DNA of 64,000 nucleotides, taken from Alteromonas macleodii. Its GTDB lineage: Bacteria; Pseudomonadota; Gammaproteobacteria; Enterobacterales; Alteromonadaceae. The notes beneath the pieces are model-generated. The model was not told the DNA's origin. It saw only the letters and a list, made by a program, of their open reading frames with translations, and made no database searches. Within the stretch, counting starts at the first letter, position 1; the number at the start of each line of letters is the position of its first letter. The stretch spans positions 1,942,333 to 2,006,332 of the forward strand of contig NZ_LR812090.1 in the NCBI RefSeq assembly GCF_903772925.1, in the 5' to 3' direction. This document shows, in pieces, positions 26,801-35,905 of this stretch. Position numbers and translations under genes: made by a program.

Positions 26801-27216
26801 TAGCATCGCTTTCTCATGGCTTAAAAGGAACGTCGGGTAACCTATGTTTAACTACCTTCTTCCGTATCACTAAAGAGATAGAGGCGCAGGCGCTGAAATC
26901 AATTATTGATATTGAACAAGTCAATCAGCTCCGCGACGCTCTAGAGAAGATAGAACTGATGCTAAGTGAATCGCCCTTATATGCAGAAAATGCAATCAAT
27001 GAAAGTATAGACAATGCTTTGCTCCTAAGTCACCTGAAAGCTATTCTCAATAGTGTAGAGCAAAATATGGTGGATGAAGAGGAACTGTCATTTTTAAAAG
27101 AAATAGGGTGCTCCAATCATAGTGAGCAAATCGGTCAAATTCTCTTAGATATAGATGACTTTGAGTTTGAATTGGCGCACGAGCACATTTCTTCACTAAT
27201 ACAAGAGTTAAAGTAG
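23890..27216 (+). CDS. Hybrid sensor histidine kinase: MHYT-PAS-PAS-HisKA-HATPase-REC-HPt
   Basis: This is an 1108-residue membrane sensor. The N-terminus is an MHYT domain with seven membrane segments and three repeats (WSMHFLGM, GTMHYSGM and AGMHYTGM), proposed to bind metal and sense a gas or redox state. Two PAS domains follow at about 270-385 and 395-515. The HisKA phospho-acceptor is H544 (NMSHEIRTPMN); the HATPase has a G-box GGTGLGTTIS. The receiver has phospho-acceptor D829 (VLMDLQMPN) and the C-terminal HPt has H976 (SHGLKGTSGN). The full phosphorelay is therefore present in one chain. The HD-GYP response regulator starts 14 bases downstream and is its probable partner. Confidence 0.93.
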   Translation: MIARFFTYEGHATLIEGAYHFPLVALSLLVAVFASFMAFNVAGQAAVTQDKLRRNTLLITGSIALGGGIWSMHFLGMTAFDLCLPVNYDPLITALSAIPGVAAAWVALNLLIKTRISVTEVVLGGVLMGAGIGTMHYSGMAAMEMAPLLRYDLSVFALSIVVAVCLAMLSLWIKFGITAAAKSRKMLGKHALLASIVMGLAIAGMHYTGMAAARFVLPPGMETSGQSSNIAVYLAISIAIVTLVLITMVLGISLLFKYRDVMLRAIESERIQSAITDTAVDAILTVDDKGIIKTANPAVEQIYGYTQQEIVGMHASDMVTPERRHLYGDDFFSQRVVPTEQIIGTGREVEVLRKGGERIPVRLGVGYTKIDGKPVFVSFASDLRKRKEIEDALRESEAKFRSLISNIPGMAYRCLNMPGWPMVFVSDAVFDITGYSPSDFVLPDPKRSFTDLYHPDDIERLSNVSTEHNAFSYEYRIIAKSGEVKWVTEHGTHVKDNDGNILYVDGFISDITQRRVMEDELKAAKDKAEQAAAARTAFLANMSHEIRTPMNAIIGFSDLMLGESLREEQKSHLTTINRSARSLLHLLNDILDSAKLDKGKLDLDYRDFLIREELDLVVSTFWLEAKRKKVGLVLNVDSSVATGYRGVPERMRQVLNNLIGNAVKFTHEGEVSINVRGDDKFVYFSVSDTGIGMTQEQVDRVFDPFSQADASMSRKYGGTGLGTTISKQLVELMGGNICVTSEKGKGSTFTFRLPLEAVEVSDYTPDTLESTSTQLQSTLNLLVVDDVQQNVELLSLLLTRAGHQVDTATDGVQALEKMELASFDVVLMDLQMPNLDGLEAAKQRRKFEREHQLPPTPIIALTASVLVQDKHAAQQAGMEGFANKPVDFGLLMEEVARVLKLDTVFAADTPIENDSESAFKADKATLDLKKAVGLWGSVETILQEVDKFTSTSREKVDELMNAAIREDYKAVASLSHGLKGTSGNLCLTTFFRITKEIEAQALKSIIDIEQVNQLRDALEKIELMLSESPLYAENAINESIDNALLLSHLKAILNSVEQNMVDEEELSFLKEIGCSNHSEQIGQILLDIDDFEFELAHEHISSLIQELK

Positions 27217-27230
27217 CTCAGAGACACGGC

Positions 27231-28232
27231 ATGTTAGAGATTGAAATTGAAAAACCTACTTTATTAGTTGTTGATGATGAGCCTGTAAATTTACGGGTTT
27301 TGAAGCAACTTTTAGCATCGGACTACCAGCTTGTTTTTGCAAGAAACGGTGAAGAAGCGCTAAAGCTTACTGAGGCTAGACAGCCAAGTTTAATATTACT
27401 CGATGTCATGATGCCTGGGCTTACGGGGTTTGAAGTCTGTCGTCAACTTAAGCAGCAGTCGAGTACCAAGCATATCCCCGTTATCTTTGTCACGGCGTTA
27501 AACGATGAGCATGAAGAAACTGAGGGCTTCGAAGCTGGTGCCGTGGATTACATTACTAAACCCATATCACCGGCAATCGTCAAAGCACGGGTGAAAACCC
27601 ATTTGAGTTTAGTACAGGCTGATGAGCTTTTAGATAGCCGATTACAGGTCGTTCAACGGTTAGGAAGAGCAGCAGAGTACAATGATAATGAGACAGGCAT
27701 GCATGTTATGCGCATGAGTCATTATGCTAAAGAGTTGGCGTTAGCTTATGGCATGACAGAAAAACAAGCAGAAACCTTGCTACATGCCGCACCTATGCAC
27801 GACATTGGCAAAATTGGTATTGCTGATAGCATCATGCTTAAGCCTGGTAAGCTTACCGATGAAGAATTTGCCACTATGAAGCAACATCCAGAAATTGGCG
27901 CTGAGATCATCGGTGATTGCGGCGATTCTTTACTGCTCAAAGTGGCAAAGTCAGTTTCATTGACCCACCATGAGAAATGGGATGGAACGGGTTACCCGAA
28001 CGGACTTGCCGGAGAGGATATTCCTATTGAGGGACGCATTTGTGCTATTGCTGATGTGTTTGATGCACTTACCAGTAAACGGCCTTATAAAGACGCATGG
28101 AGTATCGACAAAACTGTCGAATTTATGGAGAGCCAGAAAGGGAAGCATTTCGAACCAAAACTGGTCGAATTAATGATAGAAATTATGCCTAAAATACTCG
28201 ACATAAAAGCCAAGTTTAAAGATGAGGACTAA
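27231..28232 (+). CDS. Two-component response regulator with HD-GYP c-di-GMP phosphodiesterase domain
   Basis: This 333-residue protein has an N-terminal receiver (residues about 10-125, phospho-acceptor D58 in ILLDVMMPG, conserved Lys in YITKPI). The HD-GYP domain contains HDIGKIGI and, further on, HHEKWDGTGYPNGL. HD-GYP proteins hydrolyse cyclic-di-GMP with a binuclear metal centre, so phosphorylation by the upstream hybrid kinase would be expected to change c-di-GMP level. It is co-transcribed with the kinase. All motif residues look intact. Confidence 0.93.
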   Translation: MLEIEIEKPTLLVVDDEPVNLRVLKQLLASDYQLVFARNGEEALKLTEARQPSLILLDVMMPGLTGFEVCRQLKQQSSTKHIPVIFVTALNDEHEETEGFEAGAVDYITKPISPAIVKARVKTHLSLVQADELLDSRLQVVQRLGRAAEYNDNETGMHVMRMSHYAKELALAYGMTEKQAETLLHAAPMHDIGKIGIADSIMLKPGKLTDEEFATMKQHPEIGAEIIGDCGDSLLLKVAKSVSLTHHEKWDGTGYPNGLAGEDIPIEGRICAIADVFDALTSKRPYKDAWSIDKTVEFMESQKGKHFEPKLVELMIEIMPKILDIKAKFKDED

Positions 28233-28251
28233 CCGCTAAGTCTTTTCGCTG

Positions 28252-28280
28252 TTGCTTAATGCGCCGCCTATACGTATAAT
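28252..28280 (+). promoter_or_regulatory. Promoter upstream of the rimP-nusA-infB cluster
   Basis: TTGCTT (28252-28257), a 17-base spacer and a perfect TATAAT (28275-28280) give a strong sigma-70-type promoter. It is 254 bases before rimP, so it makes a long leader. Confidence 0.7.
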
Positions 28281-28286
28281 ATGCGC

Positions 28287-28447
28287 ATTAAGTGATGAGA
28301 GCGGGCTCCCTCATTAAAGGAAAGTAACGCACTTATCATTAGCAAGCTATCACCTATCGGTGGTTTTACCCATAAGTTTGCAACTGCCTACATTGGCAGG
28401 TATGGGTTCAGAATTTTAATAAAAGCCCCGCTAGTCCGGGGCTTTTT
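28287..28447 (+). ncRNA. Candidate structured leader or small RNA before rimP
   Basis: From the predicted start near 28287 a roughly 160-base transcript would contain a CACC/GGTG mini-hairpin near 28350. A long hairpin follows, with ACCCATA (28368-28374) pairing TATGGGT (28401-28407) and an inner CTGCC/GGCAG stem. The GC-rich terminator stem AAAAGCCCCG/CGGGGCTTTT (28421-28446) with a T-run ends it. No open reading frame of note is present. In E. coli this position holds a tRNA gene; I do not see a tRNA here. It may be an attenuated leader of the nusA operon or a free RNA. Confidence 0.5.
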
Positions 28448-28533
28448 GTTGTATTAAAACCTGGAGTCAGCCTCGCTGAGCCGGGTGATGACAGGTGGGC
28501 TTTAGGCCCTTTTTTCGTTTTTGGAGGTTTGCA

Positions 28534-28992
28534 TTGGCAAAACTTGAAGAGAAACTAACCGAAATGCTAGAGCCAGGTGTAGAAGCACTGGGCTTTGAAC
28601 TGGTTGGTATCGAGTTTGTACGAGCGGGGAAGCATTCAATTCTTCGCGTTTTTATTGATCATGAGAACGGTATTACCGTAGATGATTGTGCAGATGTAAG
28701 TCATCAGGTTAGCGCAATTTTGGACGTTGAAGATCCAATTAGCACTGAATATAACCTTGAAGTGTCATCACCAGGTATGGACCGACCGCTTTTCAAAGAA
28801 AAGCATTATATCGAAGCTGTAGGTGAAGTGGTTCAGGTTCGATTGTCTATGCCAATGGACGACCGACGTAATTTTAAAGGCAAAGTACTTACGTGTGAAA
28901 ACGGCATTGTAAGTATTGAAGTGGATGGCCAGCAGTTCCAGTTAGCTGTGGCGAATATCGAAAAAGGTAACGTTGTTCCCACGTTCGATTAA
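28534..28992 (+). CDS. rimP: Ribosome maturation factor RimP
   Basis: This 152-residue protein is needed for 30S subunit maturation. The N-terminal domain shows EALGFELVGIEFVRAGKH and LRVFIDHENGITVDDC, then the conserved LEVSSPGMDRPLF; the C-terminal part is the SH3-like domain. The start is TTG at 28534 (MAKLEEKL) with GGAGG 6 bases before it; the open frame extends back to 28495 but has no better start. It is the first gene of the rimP-nusA-infB-rbfA-truB-rpsO order shared by gammaproteobacteria. Confidence 0.93.
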   Translation: MAKLEEKLTEMLEPGVEALGFELVGIEFVRAGKHSILRVFIDHENGITVDDCADVSHQVSAILDVEDPISTEYNLEVSSPGMDRPLFKEKHYIEAVGEVVQVRLSMPMDDRRNFKGKVLTCENGIVSIEVDGQQFQLAVANIEKGNVVPTFD

Positions 28993-29037
28993 CGGAACAG
29001 CTCTGCTTTCATCGACGAAAGCATAAGAGAGGCGAAA

Positions 29038-30534
29038 ATGAATAAAGAAATTTTGTTAGTGGCGGAAGCCGTTTCAAATGAAAAACAAGTGCCTAGAGAG
29101 AAGATTTTTGAAGCGCTAGAGTATGCAATCGCTAGTGCAACCAAAAAGAAAAACGAAGGCGAAATCGAAGTTCGTGTAAGTATCGACAGAACGTCTGGTG
29201 ACTTTGATACATTCCGTCGCTGGTTGGTTATCCCAGATGATCAAGAGCAAGAAAATCCGTTTGCTGAAATTACGTTTTCTGCGGCGCAAATCGACGAACC
29301 AGAGATACAACTTGGCGATTATGTGGAAGAACAGATTGAATCTATCAAATTCGACCGCATAACTACGCAAACCGCTAAGCAAGTCATCGTACAAAAAGTA
29401 CGCGAAGCTGAGCGTCAGCAAATGATTGCTGAGTACGAAGACAAAGTGGGTGAACTGGTTACGGGTACGGTTAAGAAAGTAAACCGCGACAATATCATTA
29501 TTGATTTGGGTAATAACGCAGAAGGCGTTATCTACCGCGATGATATGCTTCCTCGTGAGACTTTCCGTCCGGGTGACCGTGTACGTGGTCTTCTTTACGT
29601 TATCCGTCCGGAAGCGCGCGGTGCACAGCTATTTATTAGCCGTACTCACCCAGACATGCTAGTTGAACTATTCCGCTTGGAAGTGCCTGAAATTGCAGAA
29701 GAGACGCTAGAAATTAAATCTGCGGCTCGCGATCCAGGTTCACGTGCAAAGATTGCCGTTAAAACTAACGACAAGCGCTTAGACCCAGTAGGCGCGTGTG
29801 TGGGTATGCGTGGTTCGCGCGTACAAGCTGTATCGGGCGAGCTTGGCGGTGAACGTGTTGATATCGTGCTTTGGGACGAGAACCCAGCGCAATTCGTTAT
29901 CAATGCAATGGCTCCCGCTGAAGTTGCGTCAATTGTTGTTGACGAAGACAGCAACAGTATGGACGTAGCGGTTGAAGCGGACAACTTAGCTCAGGCAATT
30001 GGCCGTAGTGGCCAAAACGTTCGCCTAGCTAGCCAGCTTACAGGCTGGGAACTTAACGTGATGACGGTTGAAGATCTCAACAAGAAGCACGAAGAAGAAA
30101 ACGCGAAGGTACTTGATCTATTTACTGCTGGTTTGGACATTGACGAAGAGTTTGCGTCTGTCTTGGTAGATGAAGGCTTTACAACACTAGAAGAAGTGGC
30201 ATACGTGCCAGCAAGCGAGCTTCTAGCGGTTGAAGGGTTAGATGAAGAAATGGTTGAAGAGCTGCGCAACAGAGCGCGTGCTTTCTTAACCACGCGTGCA
30301 CTAGCGAATGAAGAATCGCTTGAAGGTGCAGAGCCTACAGAAGCCTTATTAAATCTTGAAGGTATGAGTAAACACGTGGCTTATGTGTTGGCCAGCCGCG
30401 GTGTTACTGACCTAGAAGAATTAGCAGAACAAGGTACCGATGATATCAGTGATATCGATGAACTAGACGAAGAGAAAGCCGGTGAGTTAATCATGGCGGC
30501 TCGTAATATCGTATGGTTCAGTGAAGAAGAGTAA
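29038..30534 (+). CDS. nusA: Transcription termination/antitermination factor NusA
   Basis: This 498-residue RNA-polymerase-binding factor has an N-terminal RNAP-binding domain (about 1-125), an S1 domain (about 135-200, [20 protein letters not shown]) and two KH domains ([14 protein letters not shown] and [19 protein letters not shown]). Two acidic helix-hairpin-helix repeats are at the C-terminus (about 365-495), as in other gammaproteobacterial NusA. It modulates pausing, intrinsic termination and rRNA antitermination. It lies 45 bases after rimP and 24 bases before infB, in one operon. Confidence 0.97.
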   Translation: MNKEILLVAEAVSNEKQVPREKIFEALEYAIASATKKKNEGEIEVRVSIDRTSGDFDTFRRWLVIPDDQEQENPFAEITFSAAQIDEPEIQLGDYVEEQIESIKFDRITTQTAKQVIVQKVREAERQQMIAEYEDKVGELVTGTVKKVNRDNIIIDLGNNAEGVIYRDDMLPRETFRPGDRVRGLLYVIRPEARGAQLFISRTHPDMLVELFRLEVPEIAEETLEIKSAARDPGSRAKIAVKTNDKRLDPVGACVGMRGSRVQAVSGELGGERVDIVLWDENPAQFVINAMAPAEVASIVVDEDSNSMDVAVEADNLAQAIGRSGQNVRLASQLTGWELNVMTVEDLNKKHEEENAKVLDLFTAGLDIDEEFASVLVDEGFTTLEEVAYVPASELLAVEGLDEEMVEELRNRARAFLTTRALANEESLEGAEPTEALLNLEGMSKHVAYVLASRGVTDLEELAEQGTDDISDIDELDEEKAGELIMAARNIVWFSEEE

Positions 30535-30558
30535 GGTCAACAGGGGGAAAATTACGTA

Positions 30559-33165
30559 ATGGCAGATGTATCTATTGAAAAGCTCGCCAGCGACATTGGT
30601 ACGACCGTTGACCGATTGGTTGGCCAGTTTAAAGACGCGGGTATCTCTAAGAGTGCCGGCGATCAGGTAAACGAAGACGAGAAACAGAAACTATTGGATC
30701 ATTTAAGTAAGCAACACGGTAGCGCAGCTGAACCAACGCGCATGACACTTAAGCGTAAGACAACTAGCACATTAAGTGTTGGTAAGTCTAAAGAAGTGAA
30801 AGTAGAAGTACGCAAGAAGCGCACATACGTTAAGCGCAGCGACATTGAAGAACAGCAGCGTCAAGCGGAAGAAGAAGCGAAGCGTCTTGAAGAAGAGGCA
30901 CGTTTGAAGCGCGAAGCAGAAGAGAAAGCAGCTGCTGAAGCGAAGAAAGCCGCTGAAGAAAAAGCGCGTAAAGCAGAAGAAGCTAAAAAAGCTGCTGATG
31001 AAGAGCGTGCACGTCGTGCGGAACAAGCTAAGAAAGAAGCTGAAGCCCGTAAAGCAGACGAGCCTGAACTAACTGAAGCTGAAAAAGCAGAAGCAGAAGC
31101 AGCGCGTCAGGAAGAAGAGCGTCTTCGCAAAGCACAGGAAGAAGAAGCGCAAAAGAAACTTGAAGAAGACGCGAAGAAGGCGGCTGACGAAGCGCGTAAA
31201 CTTGCTGAAGAAAACGAGCGTCGCTGGAAAGAAGAAGAAGAACGTCGTAAGAAAGCAGAAGCTGAAGAAGTTCACTTGCACTCTAACCGCTACGCTCAAG
31301 AAGCAGAAGACGAAGAAGACATGCAAGTTGAGCGTTCTTCACGTCGTCGTCGCAAGTCTAAGAAAAACGCGGGTGAGCACCTTAAGCAAGGCTTTAACAA
31401 GCCAGCAGCGCCAGTAGAGCGCGTTGTTAAGCTTGGTGCAACTATCACAGTTGGTGAGCTGGCAAGTAAGCTTGCTATTAAGTCTAACGAAGTTATCAAA
31501 ACGATGATGAAGATGGGCGAGATGGCTACCATCAACCAAGTGCTAGACCAAGACACTGCGGTACTAGTTATCGAAGAGATGGGTCACAAGTACGAGCTTG
31601 TAAATGACAATGCGCTTGAAGATGAGTTGCTAGCAGACGGCACAGAAGGCGAGAAATCGACACGTGCTCCTGTTGTTACCATCATGGGTCACGTTGACCA
31701 CGGTAAAACATCACTGCTTGACTACATTCGCCGTGCGAAAGTAGCAGACGGTGAAGCGGGTGGTATTACCCAGCATATCGGTGCTTACAAAGTACAAACA
31801 GATAACGGTGAAATCACCTTCCTAGATACCCCTGGACACGCCGCGTTTACTGCAATGCGTGCTCGTGGTGCTACGGCGACGGATATCGTTATTCTTGTTG
31901 TTGCTGCAGATGACGGCGTAATGCCGCAAACGAAAGAAGCTGTACAGCACGCCCGTGCTGCGGGTGTACCTCTTATCGTTGCAGTGAACAAAATGGATAA
32001 AGAAACAGCTGATCCAGACCGCGTTAAAACTGAGCTATCTCAACTAGAAGTTATCTCAGAAGAGTGGGGCGGTGAGCACCAGTTCTGTAACGTTTCTGCG
32101 AAAACGGGTATGGGCGTCGATGAACTTCTTGATGCTATCGTTCTTCAGGCAGAACTACTTGACCTTAAAGCAGTAGCTGAAGGCTCTGGTCGCGGTATTG
32201 TTATCGAATCTCGTCTTGATAAAGGCCGTGGTCCGGTAGCGTCAGTACTCGTTCAGGAAGGTCAACTACTTGCTGGTGACATTCTACTTTGTGGTGAAGA
32301 GTACGGCCGGGTTCGAGCAATGCGCGACGAAAACGGCAAAGAGATTAAGGTTGCAGGACCTTCAACGCCGGTAGAAGTACTTGGTCTTTCAGGTGTTCCA
32401 GTAGCTGGTGAAGATGCCGCAGTTGTTAAAGACGAACGTAAAGCTCGTGAAGTAGCAGCGAAGCGCCATCAGAAGAAACGCGAACTTAAACTTGCTCGTC
32501 AGCAAAAAGCGAAACTTGAAAACATGTTTGCGAACATGGAATCAGGTGACGTTAGCGAACTTAACATCGTACTTAAGGCTGACGTACAGGGCTCAGTAGA
32601 AGCGATTTCTGAGTCACTGGTTAAGCTTTCTACTTCTGAAGTTAAAGTTAATATTGTAGGTAGTGGTGTAGGTGGAATCACCGAAACTGACGCGACCCTT
32701 GCGGCTGCATCAGGCGCTATCGTACTAGGCTTTAACGTTCGTGCCGATGCAACAGCACGTCGCGTACTAGAGGCTGAAGAAATTGACCTACGTTACTACA
32801 GCGTTATCTACCACCTAATTGACGAAGTGAAAGCGGCCATGAGCGGTATGCTTGCACCAGAGTTTAAGCAGGAAATCATTGGTCTTGCCGAAGTACGTGA
32901 CGTATTTAAGTCACCGAAATTGGGCGCAATTGCAGGCTGTATGGTTACAGAAGGTAATGTTAAGCGTAGCAACCCAATCCGTGTACTTCGCGAAAACGTA
33001 GTAATTTACGAAGGCGAATTAGAATCACTACGTCGCTTTAAAGACGACGTACAAGAAGTACGTAACGGTATGGAATGTGGTATCGGCGTTAAGAACTATA
33101 ACGATGTGAAAGTAGGCGACCAAATTGAGGTCTTCGAAATCGTTGAGGTTAAACGCGAAATTTAA
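30559..33165 (+). CDS. infB: Translation initiation factor IF-2
   Basis: This 868-residue GTPase brings initiator tRNA to the 30S subunit. A small N-terminal IF2_N domain is followed by a long Lys/Glu/Ala-rich helical linker (about residues 90-270) of low complexity. A second IF2_N domain ([18 protein letters not shown]) precedes the G domain with GHVDHGKT at 377-384, DTPGH and NKMD. Domains II, III and IV (C1, C2) complete the protein. Three identical initiator tRNA genes lie 7 kb upstream. The terminator-like hairpin after the gene may reduce readthrough into rbfA. Confidence 0.97.
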   Translation: MADVSIEKLASDIGTTVDRLVGQFKDAGISKSAGDQVNEDEKQKLLDHLSKQHGSAAEPTRMTLKRKTTSTLSVGKSKEVKVEVRKKRTYVKRSDIEEQQRQAEEEAKRLEEEARLKREAEEKAAAEAKKAAEEKARKAEEAKKAADEERARRAEQAKKEAEARKADEPELTEAEKAEAEAARQEEERLRKAQEEEAQKKLEEDAKKAADEARKLAEENERRWKEEEERRKKAEAEEVHLHSNRYAQEAEDEEDMQVERSSRRRRKSKKNAGEHLKQGFNKPAAPVERVVKLGATITVGELASKLAIKSNEVIKTMMKMGEMATINQVLDQDTAVLVIEEMGHKYELVNDNALEDELLADGTEGEKSTRAPVVTIMGHVDHGKTSLLDYIRRAKVADGEAGGITQHIGAYKVQTDNGEITFLDTPGHAAFTAMRARGATATDIVILVVAADDGVMPQTKEAVQHARAAGVPLIVAVNKMDKETADPDRVKTELSQLEVISEEWGGEHQFCNVSAKTGMGVDELLDAIVLQAELLDLKAVAEGSGRGIVIESRLDKGRGPVASVLVQEGQLLAGDILLCGEEYGRVRAMRDENGKEIKVAGPSTPVEVLGLSGVPVAGEDAAVVKDERKAREVAAKRHQKKRELKLARQQKAKLENMFANMESGDVSELNIVLKADVQGSVEAISESLVKLSTSEVKVNIVGSGVGGITETDATLAAASGAIVLGFNVRADATARRVLEAEEIDLRYYSVIYHLIDEVKAAMSGMLAPEFKQEIIGLAEVRDVFKSPKLGAIAGCMVTEGNVKRSNPIRVLRENVVIYEGELESLRRFKDDVQEVRNGMECGIGVKNYNDVKVGDQIEVFEIVEVKREI

Positions 33166-33189
33166 TTGCCTTAGTTAATTCGGCATGTG

Positions 33190-33218
33190 AAAAACGGGGG
33201 CCGAGTGCTCCCGTTTTT
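33190..33218 (+). terminator. Intra-cluster terminator between infB and rbfA
   Basis: AAAAACGGG (33190-33198) pairs with CCCGTTTTT (33210-33218). It lies in the 113-base gap and is probably partial, since the cluster continues. Confidence 0.75.
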
Positions 33219-33278
33219 GTCTGTATAAAGTAAACAGATTCAAGCATGCCCTACGTTAAATAAGGAAAGGAGAGTACA

Positions 33279-33680
33279 ATGGCTCGTGAGTTTTCACGTA
33301 CCGACAGAGTCGCTCAGCAAGTTCATAAAGAAGTAGCGAGCATTCTGCAAAACGAATACAAACACCGTGTAGGCGATATGCCTTTAATTACGGTTTCTGA
33401 TGTAGATGTATCGCGCGACCTAGCTCACGCGAAAATCTTTGTGACTATTTACAACAGCACTGAAGAAGAAGGCAAAGCCCAAATCAAGCAGCTAGCTGAA
33501 TACAAAAAGTTTATTCGCAGTATTCTTGCCAAACGTATTCGCATGCGCTCAGTACCTGATCTTCACTTCTTTGAAGACAAATCGATTGTTGAAGGCATGC
33601 GCATTTCTAATCTTGTGTCACAGACCATCGCTAAAGATGAGTCGAAGCGCGATGAAGACGATTCACAAGAGCAGGAGTAG
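33279..33680 (+). CDS. rbfA: 30S ribosome-binding factor RbfA
   Basis: This 133-residue KH-like protein acts in late 16S rRNA 5'-end maturation and cold adaptation. Family motifs: REFSRTDRVAQQVHKEVASIL at the N-terminus and VSRDLAHAKIFVTIY, then RSVPDLHFFEDKS. A strong RBS (AAGGAAAGGAG) is present. The stop TAG directly abuts the truB ATG, indicating translational coupling. Confidence 0.96.
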   Translation: MAREFSRTDRVAQQVHKEVASILQNEYKHRVGDMPLITVSDVDVSRDLAHAKIFVTIYNSTEEEGKAQIKQLAEYKKFIRSILAKRIRMRSVPDLHFFEDKSIVEGMRISNLVSQTIAKDESKRDEDDSQEQE

Positions 33681-34652
33681 ATGGCAAGACGTCGTAAGGG
33701 CCGTGACATTAACGGCATAGTATTGCTTGATAAACCACTGGGTGGCTCATCAAACCAACTATTACAGAAAGTACGCTGGCTGTATAAGGCGGCCAAAGCG
33801 GGCCACACTGGCGCGCTTGACCCGCTAGCTAGCGGTATGCTGCCGCTGTGTTTAGGTGAAGCTACCAAGTTCTCACAGTTTCTTTTGGATGCGGAAAAGA
33901 CCTACGAGGTTACGGCACAACTTGGCGTGCGCACAACCACGTCTGACGCCGACGGTGAAGTGGTAGAAGAGAAGCCCATTGAAGTCACTGAAGAGCAAGT
34001 ACGTAAAGCGTGTTTAGCTTTTTTAGGTAAAAGTAAACAGATCCCGTCTATGTTCTCTGCGCTGAAACACCAAGGTAAGCCACTTTATCACTATGCCCGT
34101 CAAGGCATAGAGATTGAGCGTGAACCACGTGATATTGAAGTGTATGAACTGGACGTACTGCGAATCGAACTGCCTTATGTCGATATGCGCATCAAGTGCA
34201 GTAAAGGTACTTATATTCGCTCTATTGTGGATGACTTAGGTCAGAATCTGGGGTGTGGTGCTTATGTGACCCGCTTACATCGCACCGAAGTTGCTGACTA
34301 TCCTACCGATAAAATGGTGTCGCTGGATAAGTTAATTGAAATTCAGGAGTCGCTAGAAGACGGTGACTTCAAAGCCCTTGATGACTTGCTTATTCCTATG
34401 GATACAGCGGTAAGTCGTCTACCGTTTGTGACAATTAACGACGCCGAAAGAAATCGTTTTGACAATGGCCAATCGGTTAAAGGCATGTGCAGTGAAGCAC
34501 TTTGTGAAGGGACATCCTACCGGGTCTACCACGGCGTTGATACTAATGGTATTTTCCTTGGCGTTGGGGAAGGGGTGCTTGACCCAAAAGACCAAGGCAT
34601 ACCTAAACAAGAAGTATTTGTTAACCCTAAGCGCCGGGTTGTTTATCCATAA
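33681..34652 (+). CDS. truB: tRNA pseudouridine-55 synthase TruB
   Basis: This 323-residue enzyme makes pseudouridine 55 in the T-loop of tRNAs. Catalytic D47 is in [12 protein letters not shown]. The later motifs [26 protein letters not shown] and [15 protein letters not shown] and a C-terminal PUA-like region are present. There is no gap after rbfA. rpsO follows after 123 bases with its own promoter. Confidence 0.96.
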   Translation: MARRRKGRDINGIVLLDKPLGGSSNQLLQKVRWLYKAAKAGHTGALDPLASGMLPLCLGEATKFSQFLLDAEKTYEVTAQLGVRTTTSDADGEVVEEKPIEVTEEQVRKACLAFLGKSKQIPSMFSALKHQGKPLYHYARQGIEIEREPRDIEVYELDVLRIELPYVDMRIKCSKGTYIRSIVDDLGQNLGCGAYVTRLHRTEVADYPTDKMVSLDKLIEIQESLEDGDFKALDDLLIPMDTAVSRLPFVTINDAERNRFDNGQSVKGMCSEALCEGTSYRVYHGVDTNGIFLGVGEGVLDPKDQGIPKQEVFVNPKRRVVYP

Positions 34653-34685
34653 ACGTAGCGCCTGTAAATAAAGATGGTTTATGGC

Positions 34686-34713
34686 TTGCTAAGTGTGTAA
34701 ACGTCATTATAAT
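34686..34713 (+). promoter_or_regulatory. Promoter of rpsO
   Basis: TTGCTA (34686-34691), a 16-base spacer and a perfect TATAAT (34708-34713) lie 62 bases upstream of the rpsO start. Confidence 0.7.
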
Positions 34714-34775
34714 ACTGCGCTCATTCCGCTTTGCTGAATTAGTGATCGGCGAAGCATAAATTTTAGGAGAATGAT

Positions 34776-35045
34776 ATGTCACTAACTAAAGCAGAAACCG
34801 CGAAAATCATTGCTGAGTACGGCGTAAAAGAAGGCGACACTGGTTCACCAGAAGTTCAAGTAGCTTTGCTTACTCACAACATCAACAAGCTTCAAGGTCA
34901 CTTTGCTGATCATAAGAAAGATCACCACTCTCGTCGTGGTCTTCTACGCATGGTTAGCCAACGTCGTAAGCTTCTAGACTACCTTAAAGGCAAGAACGCT
35001 GAGCGTTACCTTGACCTAATCAAGCGTCTAGGTCTACGTCGATAA
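34776..35045 (+). CDS. rpsO: Ribosomal protein S15
   Basis: This 89-residue 30S protein of standard length shows family motifs [38 protein letters not shown] and the end [13 protein letters not shown]. It has its own promoter and RBS (TAGGAGAA). In many gammaproteobacteria pnp follows, but here an insertion sequence begins 7 bases after the stop and no pnp is in the window. Confidence 0.98.
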
Positions 35046-35048
35046 GAC

Positions 35049-35051
35049 TAG
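35049..35051. repeat. Target-site duplication, left (TAG)
   Basis: TAG at 35049-35051 and TAG at 36344-36346 flank the insertion sequence; a 3-bp duplication is usual for IS3-family elements. Confidence 0.75.
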
Positions 35052-35086
35052 TGACTAGTCCTGAAATAGGTTGACACTTATTTCGG

Positions 35087-35905
35087 TTAAAACGCCCGAT
35101 GTATTTCATCGGGCGTTTTGTATTTAAGGGCCAGATGTGGCCGCCTACCATTATAGATTGCTACTGACTCTGCAACCATTTTTCTCGCTTCTTCTAAATC
35201 TCTTGGCTTATGGAGTAAGTATTCATTTTTAAGGATACCGTTTATCCGTTCTGCAAGGGCGTTTTGATAGCAGTCGTAGCCATCTGTCATTGAGCACTGT
35301 ACATCATGTTTTCTATGGAGTTTTTGATACTCTTCTGAGCAATACTGTATACCTCTGTCAGAATGATGTACGAGCTTTTCGTTCGTACTTTTTTGTTTAA
35401 GCGCTTGAGTAAATGCTTGCTTTACTGACTGCGTTCGCATGTTATCGTCAACCTGATAGCCCACAATCTTCCTTGAGTAAGCATCTGTAATGAGACTCAC
35501 ATAACTCTCTCCACTTCGCGTCGGTAAGTACGTGATATCCGCTACCCATAGCTGATTGGGTTTATCGGCTTTTAACCCCGCTTTAATGAGGTTGGGATGA
35601 CAGCGGAACCGATGATGACTATTCGTTGTTTTGTGATAGGCACGCTTTGTCGGGACCAGTAGACGCCTTTCTCTTAGTAAATTAAAGAGATGATCCCTAC
35701 CAATATCTATTTTTACGAGCGCAAGAAGATACTGTAGTTTCCTAGTACCGATACGAGGCTGAATCATTCGCTCCTGACGTACGAATTGAATGACCCTAGC
35801 CTCATGCGCTTCGCGCTTGAGTGAGCGAGCGCAGTGTTGGTAGTAAGCCTGACGAGAAATCTTCAGATAACGACAAGCTTTGGCTACGGAAACCCCGTCT
35901 ATCAC
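35087..35905 (-). CDS. IS3-family transposase OrfB (DDE integrase)
   Basis: This is the catalytic subunit of the insertion sequence, 272 residues from a GTG at 35905. The N-terminal HTH_21-like region (GVSVAKACRYLKISRQAYYQ) is followed by an rve integrase core with DDE residues in WVADITYLPT (Asp), HHSDRGIQYCS (Asp) and NALAERINGILKNEY (Glu). It is normally made as an OrfAB fusion by -1 frameshifting from orfA, with which it overlaps by 4 bases. The last codons form one arm of a stem-loop (35089-35119). Confidence 0.93.
   Translation of the reverse strand: MIDGVSVAKACRYLKISRQAYYQHCARSLKREAHEARVIQFVRQERMIQPRIGTRKLQYLLALVKIDIGRDHLFNLLRERRLLVPTKRAYHKTTNSHHRFRCHPNLIKAGLKADKPNQLWVADITYLPTRSGESYVSLITDAYSRKIVGYQVDDNMRTQSVKQAFTQALKQKSTNEKLVHHSDRGIQYCSEEYQKLHRKHDVQCSMTDGYDCYQNALAERINGILKNEYLLHKPRDLEEARKMVAESVAIYNGRRPHLALKYKTPDEIHRAF
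35089..35119. terminator. Bidirectional stem-loop at the left end of the IS
   Basis: AAAACGCCCGAT (35089-35100) pairs with ATCGGGCGTTTT (35108-35119) around a 7-base loop, within the last codons of orfB. It can terminate orfB leftward and rpsO transcripts rightward. Confidence 0.8.

Noticed and set aside
28233..28533. A tRNA gene before rimP, as in E. coli
   Set aside because: I found no cloverleaf, no GTTCAAATC-type T-loop and no CCA in the leader.
30772..31417. Several long frames on both strands inside infB
   Set aside because: They are shadows of the Lys/Glu/Ala-rich linker of IF-2, whose codon bias keeps other frames open.
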